The position numbers and the translations under genes are program-made. The notes beneath the pieces are model-generated. The model ran no database searches and was not told the origin of the DNA. It saw nothing but the letters and a program-made list of their open reading frames with translations. Source: Phialocephala subalpina (taxonomy: Eukaryota; Ascomycota; Leotiomycetes; Helotiales; Mollisiaceae). From it: a DNA stretch of 64,000 nucleotides. The stretch's first letter is position 1, and every line of letters starts with the position of its first letter. Of this stretch, positions 46,267 to 57,803 are shown one piece after another. The DNA is taken from assembly GCA_900073065.1 (NCBI GenBank), contig FJOG01000001.1:1130430-1194429 (forward strand), written 5' to 3'.

Positions 46267-47475
46267 ATGGCCTCCCAATTCAAGGTCAGAAAGGTCGGAG
46301 CTCCTAATACCTTGGAGCACCGTGTCTATATCGAGAAGGATGGCGTCCCTATCTCGCCTTTCCATGACATTCCTCTATATGCGAACGATTCCCAGACTGT
46401 CTTGAACATGATCGTCGAGATCCCAAGATGGACCAACGCCAAGATGGAGGTAAGTTATTTTTTTCGGTTCTTTACTTTATCGTCACCCTCGAAGTTACCC
46501 CGCATTAGAGACCTCAATGCTCCCCCTCAACCACACCGCATCTTCACTTCTTGTTAGGCATCTGCTAATATATTGTCGTAACAGATCAGCAAGGAGGAGC
46601 TTCTCAACCCGATCGTATTACTCCCAATCCACCCTATCCTCTGAACACGAGCTCACGATCCTATAGAAGCAAGATGTCAAGAAGGGCAAGCTACGTTTCG
46701 TCCGAAACTGCTTCCCTCACAAGGGTTACCTCTGGAACTACGGTGCCTTCCCTCAAGTAAGATGCCCCGAGAGTTTTTATGTGCTATGCTGACTATTTTC
46801 ATAGACCTGGGAGGACCCCAACGTCATCCACCCCGAGACCAAGGCAAAGGGCGACAACGACCCATTGGACGTCTGCGAGATCGGCGAGTTGGTCGGATAC
46901 CCAGGCCAAGTCAAGCAAGTCAAGGTTCTCGGTGTCATGGCTCTGCTCGATGAGGAGGAGACTGACTGGAAGGTCATTGTCATTGATGTCAACGACCCAT
47001 TAGCTCCCAAGCTCAATGATGTTGAGGATGTCGAGCGTCACCTTCCAGGTCTCTTGAGGGCTACAAACGAGTGGTTCAGAATCTACAAGATCCCAGATGG
47101 AAAGCCAGAGAACCAATTTGCTTTCACTGGCGAGTGCAAGAACAAGAAGTGAGTTTTGGGTATGTTAGTGTTCAAGGTGCATGACTGACAACGTTTAGGT
47201 ATGCCACTGATGTCGTCCGTGAGTGTGCTGAGGCTTGGGAGAAGCTCATCACTGGCAAGACCAACCCCGGTGAAGTCTCCACGTAAGCAACATTGAAGCT
47301 CTCTTTTCCTAGCTGTTACTAACAAGACGATAGTACCAACCTTACTGTTGCCAAGTCTCCAAGTCGTGTCACCCCAGACCAGCTCCCCCAGATTCCTCCC
47401 AACGAGAACCTTCAACCAGCTCCTATCGACCCAAGCATCGACAAGTGGTTCTTCATCTCTGGTGCCGCTGCTTAA
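46267..47475 (+). CDS. Inorganic pyrophosphatase (family I)
   Basis: Soluble Mg-dependent pyrophosphatase (yeast Ipp1 type) that hydrolyses PPi to drive biosynthesis. Exons: 46267-46449, 46585-46614 (30 nt), 46667-46756, 46805-47148, 47199-47282, 47334-47475; 290 aa. Seen: [48 protein letters not shown], the metal-binding signature [46 protein letters not shown], and WEKLITGK. It ends [10 protein letters not shown]. The start at 46267 gives the classic cytosolic form; an alternative upstream start at 46018 is described separately. Confidence 0.95.
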
Positions 47476-47860
47476 ATTCATTGAACATAGAGGCATGTGT
47501 CCGAGATCATGGATTTCAAGCATGGTTTGCTGGCATGGTACAAAAAAAAGTTACGAATGACGTTTAGACGGCGCTCTCTTCGGTGCTTTTTCAGATGCAA
47601 TGCAATGCAAATATCATGAATTGTCTTCTCTGTGCATATACACTTGCTCTGTGACCATACTTGACCCATTCCTCCATGCAAGGTCTCTCTCTATGCGGAG
47701 CTGGACGGTATCTCTTGACTCATTGGGCAACACCACCTCTTCTCCATGACTCTTTGGGTGGACCAGTCTCATCTGCTGCCCAAGTATAAGCTGACAAGAG
47801 TATCATACATTCATCCAGTACGCCTACCCTATGCAATAATATACAAGGTCCATAATAACA
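47476..47860. other. Intergenic, convergent 3' regions
   Basis: Between the stops of the pyrophosphatase and mL53 genes. No feature seen. Confidence 0.4.
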
Positions 47861-48220
47861 TTAATTGCCAGTCAGCTCCTCTTGTCTGGCCAATATCCGC
47901 GAATGTCTGTCCACTTCCTCCGTCACTCCCTTTATGCCCAACTTCTCCGTATCTAGTTTCATCTCCTTTCCATCCTCTACCATAAATTGTCAGACAATCT
48001 GCTGCAAATGTTCGTATGACTTTGATGGTTCCAACTCACTGAATTTGAGCTCCAGAAAGCTCGGCTCCTTTGACGCTCGCGGTAATAACTTGGTATTGAT
48101 CTTCATACCAGTCTGTCTCGCATTTGGTGGGAGAAAGGAGAGAAACAATCGTGCGGTCTTCGCTTTTGGAGAGAAGGGGTTGAAGACGGTTGTCACTTCG
48201 GTCATAAATCTGGTGATCAT
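47861..48220 (-). CDS. Mitochondrial ribosomal protein mL53 (yeast Mrpl44)
   Basis: Large-subunit mitoribosomal protein. Exons 48220-48040 and 47976-47861 with a 63-nt intron (GTGAGT...GGTAG); 98 aa, normal for fungal mL53. Seen: MITRFMTEVTTVFNPFSPKA, KTARLFLSFLPPNARQTGMK and the join ELKFKDGKEMKLDTEKLGI, then EEVDRHSRILARQEELTGN at the end. The last 38 residues come only from the second exon; an unspliced reading would give an unrelated 16-residue end. Confidence 0.9.
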
Positions 48221-48503
48221 CTTGACTTGAGATCAGGGCTCGAATCTACACCACAGAGTTAGAAATTACGTTCCTTGTATGTGAATTGAAGCACTTACAC
48301 CCAAATCACCGGGAATGAGACGCAGATTGTGACGTTGTGAAGTCTGGAATTTAGTCGCAAATATCAAAAAGCTCGACGGAAGCTCGGCAACTTCCGCCTC
48401 GCCCGAAAGCTTGGTTCGCAGCCTTGTGAACTTCGTGCCAGCTTTCCAAAAAACGACAACTCTCTCTCTCCAACGACCTCCAACACTCCAAATGCGCCAA
48501 AAT

Positions 48504-49835
48504 ATGTCGTTCGAAGCAGTATCCGATCAGCTGAAAGCTCTAAAAGAGTCAAACGCACAATTAAAGGACCTCATCGATCGACTCGCGAATATCAATTTCC
48601 AGCCAGGTTCCGTACCTCTAGATGATGAAGACGACAATGTAGCTATAGAGCTCACATCCGAGATACATCAAACGTTGAAGGAGCAGGATGAGGACTTGGA
48701 ATTACTGCTGGAGGAGGCAGAGGATCTGGATGCAGGCAAGGAGCATAGTGAGCTATGGCAACAGAAGGAGGAGCTCAAGACAGATGTCACAAGAGCCATC
48801 ACAGAGCTCAAAGCGTACGCCAAATCCTTTCTCTAAGTTGGACATATCTAACAAATAAATAGATATCAAATCGAATTCCGCAAAGCCCAAATCGCCGCGA
48901 AACGAAAACTCGAAGAAGCCCAACGTGCAGAGCGCGACCTATTACTACAATCCTACGTCTCCCCTCCACGAACCAATAGCTCCTCTCCAGCTCCATCAGC
49001 CATAACCTCCCGGAAACGAAATAAACAGAACACCACTCTTACCGAAGAGGAGAAGACTGTCAGCGCAGCAAGCGACGTCACTCGAGCGTTACGGCGTACA
49101 CACGACATGATGGAGTCCGAACTCGCGCGCTCTCAGTTCGCCCACGAAACCCTTACTGAAAGCACCGCCGCATTAGCACAACTATCAGAAAGTTATTCTA
49201 TGCTAGATACCTTATTATCTAATTCTCGGAATCTGTTAGGGACTTTATTGAGGAGTCAGAAGAGCGATACTTGGTATTTGGAGTCAGCGTTTTATGTGTT
49301 AGCAGTGACGATTGGGTGGTTGGTTTGGAGGAGATTACTTTATGGGCCGATGTGGTGGTTGTTGTGGTTTCCGGTGAAGATATTCAAGAGTTTGATGGGG
49401 GTTTTTGCTGCTATGGGAATGCTTGGGGGAAGCAATCCTGGGAGTGAAGTTGGAGTTAGTCCGGGGATTAGTGAGGTGGTGGGTGGGCAGACTGTGGGCG
49501 TGGTGCATAGTAGTGGAACCAGGGGACCGAGACCGTCGATGGGTCCGCCTGGCGCGCATAATGTGAGGGTTGGTGGTGGTGGGAGGGGGGCGCCGATGCA
49601 AGAGTCGAATTATCCTTCGGCGAGCAGGCAGGAGGGTTCGGGAGAAAGTATGGTTGAGCAGGTTGGCAAGATCATCGATGAGGGTCAGCAGGAGCCGGTT
49701 GCTGAGAATGAGGTGCTTGAGAGGGGTGCTCAAGGAGAACCTGAGTCTGAAGTCCAGCGTAATCCTAAGAAGAGGATGTGGGAGGAGCCCAAAGAAGCTG
49801 CGAAGGAAGTCGAGAGGAAGAAGGATGAGTTATAG
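48504..49835 (+). CDS. SEC20: Sec20 Golgi-to-ER SNARE with KDEL end
   Basis: ER membrane SNARE-like protein (with Ufe1, Tip20, Use1) receiving retrograde COPI vesicles. Exons 48504-48814 and 48863-49835 with a 48-nt intron; 427 aa. Seen: an N-terminal coiled coil (QLKALKESNAQLKDLIDRLA), then the Sec20 core RRTHDMMESELARSQFAHET, LTESTAALAQLSESYSMLDT, SRNLLGTLLRSQKSDTWYLE, and a membrane helix (AFYVLAVTIGWLVWRRLLYG). A Gly/Pro-rich lumenal region ends EVERKKDEL, an ER retrieval signal, as yeast Sec20 ends HDEL. The start at 48504 is preferred; in-frame Mets at 48411 and 48492 would only lengthen the N-terminus. Confidence 0.93.
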
Positions 49836-51529
49836 GATCTCAATCAAATGATCATACCTCCTTTAGTACTTGATTATTGCATGATCCTATTCCCAAGTGA
49901 GGTAACAGAACGGACTTTCTGATGTGTGGAACGGAAATATCTACAGGAGCTTGGAACAGACATTCTAATGTTCACGATTGGGATTGTTGAAACGGATATT
50001 CAAAAAAGAGCTTGCTAGATCCATCAAGGAGTGGCAAAGGCTAAGCAGCTCATAATCCTTTAACAAAGCGTCCTTCAAGCATAGTACCTATGATCACGCA
50101 TAAGTCCCCAAACCAATCCACGACTCATCCTTGAATAATCCCTTTTCTCGCTTCCTAACTAGCGCCCTTTCGAAAAACGATAAGTTTGAGAAGAGTACCG
50201 ACCATGTTTTTTAAACCCAGGTAGCTGGATTGCTCTCAATGCATGGTGGTCCTAGCCCAGGAGAAGACCGACAGCTCAAGCTGTCCCAATTTCCATGGTT
50301 CAGCCTTTGATATGGGCTTCCGACTTGGGAATGAGTTCTTGCTGTCAACTGCACTTTGGCATCTTGCTTTTGCCTTCCAGTTTACTTTCGATTATGCGAT
50401 GATAATGGCTATGATTGTTGACAGCAAGTAATCAATTGATAGGCTTCTCCTTCAAAACTTGGCCCGTGAAGTAAGTGGTCTGCTGTTTTGAAAAACGTCG
50501 GCTTCTCAATACTCACACTGGAAGGTCTGACTAGCAATCAGCTGGCGCTAGCCATAAGGGCAGCTGTAGCTGAGCTGATTGAGGAACGCATTGTTATGTG
50601 GGCTCGTTTCTCACGCAAAGAAGGGCGTATATATACCTTCCTCCAAGCATACAATTCTCACTCATTGCGGACCTGCTTTCAAGCGTCAAAATTCACACAT
50701 TTCCAGCCTTATTCCTAGACGCTATGCGTGAATACAAATTGCATCCTCTACGCCCAGCTTATACAAGGCTACAGGCCTCAAAAAGGGAATTTACGCATAT
50801 CGTAGTCTGAAAATGAAAATGGACGCTAGTCATGTCTATAAGTCGTGCGCTCCTGTTCCAACTTTTAAAAGCAAAAACCAGACACGAGAATCTAAGACGC
50901 AGAACAACTCCCCGAAGATCTTGGGCAATGTACTATTGGGTTCGTTGGCGCATAGCACTCTCAGTATGATCGAGGTCGAGGAATTCATGCGAGGATTAGA
51001 CATCGATCCCCGCTAGATGAGAAGACTTATCTCTTTAGTTATTGACATTTGACAAACAAGATTTCGTCTCATCTGAGCTTTGTTTATACTCGAAGATTGA
51101 TTTCTTGACAGCAAAAAGGCTTTCCAATGAAAAAGGCGAGCACGCATCTCGAGCTCTTCTTGGTAGCAGTGCCACATGAGATTGAAGGGATATCAAACAT
51201 AAGATACTTAAGTTCTCGCTGCAGCCCAAAATTGGTTCCTCTCATAACGTTCGGGAATTCCTTTCCGTTCCTGATTTAGATTAGAAAATTCCAAGAGTAG
51301 AGGCATTTTATACTCAGGTTAAAGTTGAAGCAACTCGGTCTTCGAGAAATATTTGCACTTTTCAGATCCCGAGCCGTCTTCGAGTATAGATAAGTTGCAA
51401 GATATTCTTATCTTCTCTCGAATTTGAAAGATTCATGCACACAAAATCATTATTGTAGATCAATCTCTTGCCAAGGCTTGTCATCTTGCTTGAGTACCTC
51501 CTCTCATATTTTCGCACTGCATTTCAGCC
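49836..51529. other. Intergenic, downstream of SEC20
   Basis: A 1.7-kb stretch with only short frames. No supported gene, RNA or repeat. Confidence 0.35.
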
Positions 51530-52125
51530 TCAACAATTCTGCAAGGAAATCTCAGTAGATTGACGATGTGCTTCTCGAGCTAGGAGGTAATGGTCTTCCT
51601 CGTTACAAAGAACGAGGTGGAAATTGCACCCAGCAACGACACCGACGATATGGCCCCTACGAGTGTTGGCAGGCCCTCCCTGATGGCCATTCTTGGTAAT
51701 GAAGTGACGTCGATCTCTCAAGACGCTCAGAAATGTCCGCTCGAAATAATGCTCACTGTCATCGTAGCCTGCAAGCAGAGTATCGTTCACTTTTGCCTGG
51801 ATTTTACTGTCGGAAGGAGCGCTGCCGATCCAGTGTTCTTTGGCCTAGTTGAGAAACGTTCGGTGACAAGTCACCCCGCCACCAAACATCCCTAGATTGG
51901 TATCTTCGCTACATACACTATCTAGCTCATCGGTATCGTCGTCCTTGGAGAAAATGTATGATGCTGGCTTATTCTCTGTCTCTCGCTCGACTTCCGTCTT
52001 CTCACTTGCTGACTCTCCCTCACCAATTGTCTTTTCAATTTCTGTCTCCTTATGAATATCAGTTTCTTCTCCAATGTCTGCTTCCTCAAGAAATTCCCTT
52101 TTCTTCTCAACCTCTGTGTCAAAAA
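51530..52125 (-). pseudogene. Broken HET-type C-terminal remnant
   Basis: The reading frame runs from an acceptor-like GCAG at 52126 to a stop at 51530-51532 but holds one in-frame TAG at 51847-51845. Upstream of the stop is an acidic Glu/Lys/Thr-rich segment (EKTIGEGESASEKTEVERET) and NKPASYIFSKDDDTDELD. Downstream the frame reads RTFLSVLRDRRHFITKNGHQ, RRGHIVGVVAGCNFHLVLC and EEDHYLLAREAHRQ. That order (RxFITxxG, then GD/HIVxVLxGCxxPxVLR, then DHYxLxGEAY) is the usual end of fungal heterokaryon-incompatibility (HET) proteins. No HET domain lies upstream. I call it a decayed gene or fragment. The family assignment is by pattern only. Confidence 0.45.
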
Positions 52126-52503
52126 CTGCATTCAGTTAGTCCTTATCAAAGCTAGAAATTGGATGATTACCTGTTCTCCAAATACTGATAATATCTATAC
52201 TTCTACGCGGACTTTGAAAATCAATGTACGAAACCACTTGAAGAATTCAACCAACACTTGCAGTAGAGCCAACTTAACCAACTTGACTCGAGAGCACACA
52301 AGAAAAAACAATGATAGTTGAAGCTTATGCTGGATTGGAAAATTTGCCTCCAAATACCCCTCTACTCGTACACCAAAGCATCCTACCAAGCCAAACTGAG
52401 CGCTAGCAAATGCGTTTAGGAATGTCCATGCAGACCCCTTAGAAACCATGGTATCATATACAATCTCTCCCTCGGCCATCGGCAGACCACACGCTTCAAT
52501 CCA

Positions 52504-53313
52504 TTACCTCGAGAAGAACCTCCCAATCATGCTACTTGCAACATTTGTCGCAATACCACCCGAGCTCAACGCACCTCCAGCAAAGTTTGACGCTTGACCG
52601 AATTTGTCGCATCTCGAGAAGGCAAGCGTGTTCGTGACCGTCAAACTGAGCGCGATGACTATTGTCCATTAGCACAATCCTCTCCTTCTGCCTATCCCTT
52701 CCCTTCCCTCCCTTCTCCATGCCCCCAAACCCAACACCACCCCACCATGCAAATGAAAGAATTCAACATACCAACAAGTGTCAACCAAATAAACTCGAAC
52801 CTAAAGATCGCCAACACCGCCAACACAACCCACAACAACGGCTGCGAGTATAGTGCAATCCAGAAGAACCTCGAATCCGTCGCATTAATAATCTTAACAC
52901 TAGGATCCGAGCTCTCAAACACCCAATGACTCTCTCCATTCTCGGGATTAACTTCGTTCCACCATCTTAGGCCTACGAGGCGGCGTCCGGCGATGTTTTT
53001 GAGGTAGTAGAAATCGGCTGCTAGGAGGAGGATTGTAATGATGAATATTAGGACGCTGTGGGACATTCGTGTTAGCATAATCCCTGGTACAGTCTGATGT
53101 TGGATAGAGGAGAGAAGAATGGACGTACAAGTTCGAAGTAAACAGCAGTCCGAAAAGATAAACCAGTAATGAAGCTATTCACCGTCAGCCTAGAATCCTC
53201 CCTTCTGGACACGCAACCCTCTACTCACAAATCCTAAACCCCAAGAAACAAAGCAGTGTTATAGGATGTGAACTGAGTCTCCAACTCAAATTACCCTGCT
53301 GTGGTGCATCCAT
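52504..53313 (-). CDS. TVP23: Tvp23 Golgi membrane protein (FAM18 family)
   Basis: Four-helix late-Golgi/TGN membrane protein that works in vesicle trafficking. Exons: 53313-53229, 53174-53129, 53055-52772, 52658-52504; introns 54, 73 and 113 nt; 189 aa. Seen: [60 protein letters not shown] (family signature), [29 protein letters not shown], then [20 protein letters not shown] and GRFFSR at the C-terminus. The last intron begins GTATGTTG after LTLV. Confidence 0.94.
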
Positions 53314-53597
53314 CGTTTCGATCTTTCGCAGGTCGTTATGCGTGATGTTCGTGTTGAAGTTCAAGCCGCGTGGACCTGAAGCTCGAAGCCAGCAACAGAT
53401 CATGGGTCGCAATACCCCTGCCACGCTAGTTCATAAGGCTGCAGCCTAGCCTTGCCGAGCCGAGCTTAAAGGGAGGAAGCTTGGGCTTATTCCCGATGAG
53501 GGGTCTCAATGTCCCAAATCAACATCAACAATGTAACCACCAGAATCCCCCATTCGACGACCGACAATTGCGTCTGCCATTCACCTTCACAGCCAAA
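53314..53597. promoter_or_regulatory. Divergent promoter, TVP23 / CitE-like gene
   Basis: A 284-bp divergent space with no recognised sites. Confidence 0.35.
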
Positions 53598-54640
53598 ATG
53601 TCTATCAAAGCAGCTTCCACGCTCCGCCGAGCACTGCTTTATGGTCCTCTTCCCTCACCGTCTTCTTTCCCCCCTCCCTCAAACTCCAAGCTTGATGAAT
53701 GCTGATGATTTGAACAGTACCCTCCTCCTCCCCAAAGTTCCTCCAAAAATCCCTCACCCTCCCCTTCCCCCTCGACACCATATCCTACGACCTCGAAGAC
53801 AGTGTAGCACCCCACCTCAAATCGCCCGCGCGGAAATCCCTCTTGGAACACCTCTCCAGCGCCCGACCCTCTCCTTCAAAAATCCGCGAGATATCAGTAC
53901 GAATAAACGACGTCTCCTCCGGCCTCGCACTCGATGATCTCACAACTATTTTACAAGCCAAGAATTTAGATGCGTTGGTTATTCCAAAAGTAAACAAAGC
54001 GTCAGACCTGCATTTTGTGACGGATGTTTTGAGGCATCAATTACCGGAACGACATGGAGGAGGGGAGGGAGAGTCGGTGAAGATTATTGCGTTGATAGAG
54101 AGCGCGGAGGCGATTATGAATTTGAATGAGATATGCAAGGCGAGTCCGTATCTGGATGGATTGATATTCGCAGCTGAGGATTTCGCTCTCGACCTCTCCC
54201 TAACCCGGACCCCCTCACTCTCCGAATTCCTCTACGCCCGCTCCGCAATCGTAACCGCCGCCCGTGCCCATAATCTCGGCTCGACTATAGATTTGGTTTG
54301 CACAGCCTTTCGAGGAGAAAATGGATTAAGGACTTTAGAGGAGGAGAGTCAGGGAGGCAAGGGATTAGGATTCAATGGCAAACAATGTATCCACCCCTCC
54401 CAAGTGGAGATTGTGCAAAGAACCTTCGCACCAGGAGAAAAGGAGGTAGAATGGGCGATGAGAGTTGTGATTGGAGATGAGAAGGCGGAGAAGGGGGGAA
54501 GGGGAGCATGGACGTTGGAGGGGAAGATGATTGATAAGCCTGTTGTGGGGAAAGCGAGGGCGGTGGTTAGGAGGGCGGAGTTGTGTGGGTTTGATGTTGA
54601 GGGTGTGAGGGAGAAGTGGAAAGATCAGGAGCCTGAGTGA
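53598..54640 (+). CDS. CitE-like (HpcH/HpaI) lyase family protein
   Basis: Citrate-lyase-beta/malyl-CoA lyase-like TIM barrel, related to human CLYBL (citramalyl-CoA lyase). Exons 53598-53643 and 53718-54640 with a 74-nt intron (GTCCTC...AACAG); 322 aa. Seen: STLRRALLYVPSSSPKFLQK, ISYDLEDSVAPHLKSPAR (Mg-binding Glu/Asp), VRINDVSSG, DALVIPKVNKASD, IIALIESAEAIMNLNEI, GLIFAAEDFALDL (second metal site), and GKQCIHPSQVEIVQRTF. A basic, Ser/Ala-rich N-terminus (MSIKAASTLRRALL) fits mitochondrial import, as for CLYBL. The substrate is probably a (3S)-malyl- or citramalyl-CoA-type ester; this is inferred from the family. Confidence 0.9.
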
Positions 54641-54756
54641 GAAACAAACATGGGGGAGGCTTGAAGAGGAAACTTGTAGTGAGGTGTGATACCAGTCAGT
54701 TATGTATATAGTGCATATGAGACTAAGTACATGAATGACGATTAACCCAAGTCTCA

Positions 54757-57700
54757 TCAATACTGTCTTTGAAGCTGCCAAAATCCTTCCATGTGACCAT
54801 ACTGTCCTAAATCATAGAACTCGTGACCAGCTTGCTCCTCCGGGTGGAATGGCATCTCAAGCTCTTGATCGATGAACTCCTCAACAATTGCATCGTACTC
54901 ATATATATCTCTCTGACCACTGCCGGCCGGAGGGTATTGAGATCCTGGTTCATTGCATGTGTTATATTCCGGATGATATTCCATACCAAATTCATTTACG
55001 CCGCCGTGATCAGTATCGCCGGCGCCTGCATCATTGAGATGGTCGTAATAGTGGCTATTCACAGGATCCTTGGCGACATACGCTTCATGGTAGCCATAGC
55101 TCATCTCCCCTTGGTACTCGTCATGCATTGAAGCTGGTTCCTCTTCCTCTGGTATATCGTACAGCTCGTATTGGCTGACTTCTGTGTATTCTGGGACGGT
55201 ATCATAATTCATCAGAGCTTCTTGCTGCAACTGATGGAGGAAATGTGGCCGCTGGTCCGACATAACTCTTGATTGATGCTGCTGATCTGGGCGCCAGGAA
55301 CCTCTCAATGGCAATCCCAGGTAGGTTGAAGAGCAAACATTTTGGACGAAGTCCGTCTCCTGTGGCGCATCGGCTGTTGAGCTTTGCTGAGGTGACTGCT
55401 GGCCGAAACGCTCACGTCTTTCGCCAAATTCGTGCAATTCGTACCCCGAATTGGAAGCGAATTCTTGGCCATCCTCTGAGTCAACTTGCTGAGAAGTATT
55501 CTCTTTCCCACTAATTTGCTCGGTGTCTGGGTGATGAGTTCTGACACCAGCTGGGTTGTTTTCGGTTGAAAAGGCAGTCTTGTCTACCAACATTGAGGCT
55601 TTATGCTCCGTGCTTCTAACCACGGTCGTCCTCGTAGTCTCTTGATCGCCATGTTGAAATTTTTCTTGCTCTTTCTCTTCGGCGGGATATCGAGAAATTG
55701 GTAATGTTGTCGCCAGTCGCTTGATTCGAGCTGCTTTCGCAAGCTCATGCCGGTCAATGGGTGTACTCCTGGACTCTCGAGGTGGATCACTTGTTCTGGA
55801 TGCACATCTGCTGAGGGGGTTCGGAGTCTCGTGCCATCCGTGTTCAGGATCGAAATGCTCAACGACAATCCGTCTTTGGATATTGCCAACCTCCTGCGGG
55901 TTTTGACTATTTTCTGCATCGCCAGGCTTACTAGAAAGTGGCCGACTCTCCTCTGCTGAAGGACTTCGTCTTCTTCCACGATAAGAAGCAGATGTTGGTC
56001 TCTGTTTCTGAAACCGAGGGTCCAGAAGATGATTGTGTCTGACTTCTGGTGATGTCCTCTTAGGCGATGTGGAACTCCTCACCTGACCATAGTGAGCTGA
56101 CTCCGATCCATGGCTCGCCACTTTCGTCCTGTCCAAGCGAGAAGACGGTCTTTCATCTCGGCGCAGGGCAGAAGTCCTTTCAACACCAGTATCTCTGAAA
56201 ATGCCAGTCTTTTCAATCAATCTCCATACTGACTCCGGTGTGGGACTGACTCGCCTGCCGTCGATGGTCGTTGGACGACGTGATGAAGCAGAGGGTGACA
56301 GTTGTGTTTCAGACCAAGAGACATAAGTAGTAGCCTTCTCAGAAGCTTTACTTGCTGATTCATGACCTTTCCGAGGGTCAGTGATGGCTGGAGAGTCTAT
56401 ACAATAGGTTGATAATCGCTCGGAGGATGTATGCCTCAAGCCAATGAATGGTCTCTCCCTGGGATCTAGTGATCTAATGTCGTCGTGACTTTGTTGTTGA
56501 TTTTCCTGCTCGACCTGCTTGATATTGACTGAACGCTTTTCTGTTGGCTTGCTCGAAGAAGTTTTTCGTCGATCCTCCTTATTGGGGTGAGTCTCTTCCA
56601 ATGGCTTTCGACTTGGTCTGAAGAATTCGGTTATTTCCTCCTGTGCTCTTGACGCCTTTCGCTTCTCCTTTTCGCGTGATTTCGAGCTAGTCTTAGTCTT
56701 TTGCTCGACTTGAGGGTGGCGATTCGAGTGCTGCAGAAAGTTCATTTCCGAGAAAGCTAGATCAGACACTATCCCATTAGTCAATCTGGGCGTATTGTGG
56801 TGAATCTCAACTTACAACCTCTGCGACGAGCTGGAGAAGATGCCCGACCGTTGTTGAAAAGGCCAAGCCCCTGTGTCGGTCGTACCTTGAAAAGTCAGTA
56901 TCAAGAGCTAGCTTTTTGCCAGCCTCACTTACTGTCAATCGTTCTTGGCCAATGCTTTTCGAGCTGAAATTTTGCATCAGCTCCTCGCCAGACTTCCTGG
57001 CTGTCTTCCTGCGATCGCTCTTCTTCTCCTTCTTCCGTCTTGACTTTCGTTCTGTGCCATCTTTCTTGGCCCTCTTATCTTCAGTCTTCGGCTCGTATTT
57101 GTCCTCTCGAGTTTTGTATCGCGCTCTCCTTTCAAACGTCTCCTTTGGTGGACTTTCGTCTGTGAAGGGATCTGAAGAGCTGGACTCAGGTGACTCTATT
57201 CTCTGCTTCTTTCGTGGAGACTCCTTTTCCTGGCTCTTTCGAGTTCTAGCCTCCTTTTTCCCCCTATCGATTTGTTGCGACTTCGACCTTATCGGCACGG
57301 CCAGGATAGAGCTATCCGAGGAAGATGCGTGCTTTCTTTTCCTGATTGGAGGCAGTGCCTCTTCCGTTTCTTGTGGGTCCAAGCGATTTTTAGGCTTGAC
57401 ATGTGCGATGTGCGTTCCCTTCTCTTGTTCATATCCTAGAAGGTGTCAGCAGAGGGATTCGCTTCAGAAGGTAGAACACTGGGAGCCAATACTTACTGGA
57501 GCTTGTCTCCCGCCTTCTTAGGGGTTCAACGTCCTGATTGGTAAGGTTATCGGTGTGTGCAAGCCATCTTCGAACGTAATCATCGTCTCCATTCAGTGGC
57601 CCTGCCAAAGTCTCCTTAGGCAGCTTCGCATGTGCTCCATCTCGATGCGATTCCGTCTTCGGAACTCCCTTGTAGCTCCGCGATTGTCCGTTTGATGGCT

Positions 57701-57803
57701 TATGGAATTTGTGGTGTCGAGAACTGCTGGGATGCTCCCTAGAGTCTCGAGGTCTGGTTGGGTGTTCGCCAGCAACTCTTTCCCGCCGCCCATGTCGCTC
57801 CAT
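54757..57803 (-). CDS. 963-aa charged, disordered protein of unknown function
   Basis: Exons: 57803-57497, 57435-56933, 56885-56816, 56768-54757; introns 61, 47 and 47 nt, each with good GTAAGT-type donors. Residues 1-300 are very basic with Arg/Lys/Ser clusters (RRKKEKKSDRRKTARKSGEE) and look nuclear. The middle has SWSETQLSPSASSR and ESVWRLIEKTGIFRD, the latter a likely short conserved helix. The last 250 residues turn acidic and Tyr/His/Glu-rich (EYDAIVEEFIDQELEMPFHP). No catalytic domain, signal or membrane segment. The basic-to-acidic split suggests a scaffold or chromatin/RNA-associated protein. I do not recognise the family. Confidence 0.78.

Noticed and set aside
53129..53174. Suspected frameshift at the second TVP23 exon
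   Set aside because: Recounting the bases against neighbouring reading frames showed the exon is 46 nt and in phase.
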